Shown in pieces: positions 6,193 through 6,313 of a DNA stretch of 6,313 nucleotides; the stretch's first letter is position 1, and every line of letters begins with the position of its first letter. The position numbers and the translations under genes were made by a program. The notes beneath the pieces were generated by a model. It did not search any database and was not told the DNA's origin. It was given only the letters and a program-made list of their open reading frames with translations. Source of the DNA: CAVTHK01 sp964552235 (GTDB lineage Bacteria > Spirochaetota > Spirochaetia > SZUA-6 > CAVTHK01). The DNA lies in contig CAZKGO010000179.1 of assembly GCA_964552235.1 (NCBI GenBank), positions 1 through 6,313 of the forward strand. Direction: 5' to 3'.

Positions 6193-6313
6193 ATGGATAT
6201 TGGCGTCATCCTGGGAGTTTTCGGCGGACTGGTGCTGATCATCATCGGCATCGTGTGGGGCGGCGGAACGCTGCTCGCCTTTTTCGAGCCCGCGTCGATC
6301 CTGATCACGGTCG
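6193..6313 (+). CDS. motA: Flagellar stator protein MotA (5' part only, runs off the window)
   Basis: Forty codons are visible, starting MDIGVILGVFGGLVLIIIGI. A hydrophobic first membrane helix spans about residues 3-21, followed by a WGGG turn, then FFEPASILITV. This matches the N-terminus of the MotA/PomA/MotP family (MD.xxxIG, first helix, then GG...F.....S.LIV), the ion-channel subunit of the flagellar stator in the inner membrane, which normally pairs with MotB. Full members have about 250-290 residues and four membrane helices; the rest lies beyond the window. Whether it uses protons or sodium cannot be told. The start is the first ATG after the intergenic gap. A weak GAGAG lies at 6179-6183 and GGAG at 6173-6176, neither ideally spaced. 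ExbB/TolQ homologues are less likely, given this N-terminus. Confidence 0.75.
   Translation, partial: MDIGVILGVFGGLVLIIIGIVWGGGTLLAFFEPASILITV

Overview
This is a GC-rich window (roughly 70% G+C by eye) with densely packed genes. The visible genes are bacterial housekeeping genes followed by the start of a flagellar stator gene. The MotA-type stator, small FHA protein, large cytosolic TPR protein and high G+C suggest a flagellated, high-GC proteobacterium-like or Desulfobacterota-like organism. This is inference: no rRNA or lineage-specific marker is present.

Layout: positions 1-225 hold the 3' end of an unrecognised plus-strand gene. Its reading frame looks as if it once ran to a TGA at 256-258 but is now cut by a TAG at 223-225. 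A GC-rich hairpin at 260-285 separates it from a convergent gene. That gene, on the minus strand (362 to about 2263), is a long protein built almost entirely of tetratricopeptide repeats. About 80 bp of shared intergenic DNA (2264-2343) separates it from the divergent plus-strand genes. These are purB (adenylosuccinate lyase, 2344-3801), guaA (GMP synthase, 3798-5636, overlapping purB by ATGA) and a small FHA-domain protein (5639-6034, 2 nt after guaA). After a 158-bp gap with possible hairpins and a weak promoter, the first 40 codons of a motA-like gene run off the end of the window.

Functional logic: PurB acts in de novo purine synthesis (SAICAR cleavage) and in the AMP branch from IMP. GuaA completes the GMP branch. 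Their tight coupling suggests one mRNA and coordinated output. The FHA protein appears to be co-translated with them and may be a phosphothreonine-reading regulator. The TPR protein is divergent and probably a protein-interaction scaffold of unknown purpose.

The most unusual points are: (1) the TPR gene lacks a good conventional start but has a well-placed AGGAG before an ATC codon; (2) purB has no Shine-Dalgarno sequence, and a candidate extended -10 lies just upstream of its ATG, suggesting a leaderless or nearly leaderless mRNA; (3) GuaA is of the long, eukaryote-like type rather than the common ~525-residue bacterial type; (4) a small FHA protein with a Thr-containing, Gln-rich tail is coupled to purine genes. 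No mobile element, CRISPR array, tRNA or rRNA was seen, and nothing here amounts to a clearly new multi-gene system.
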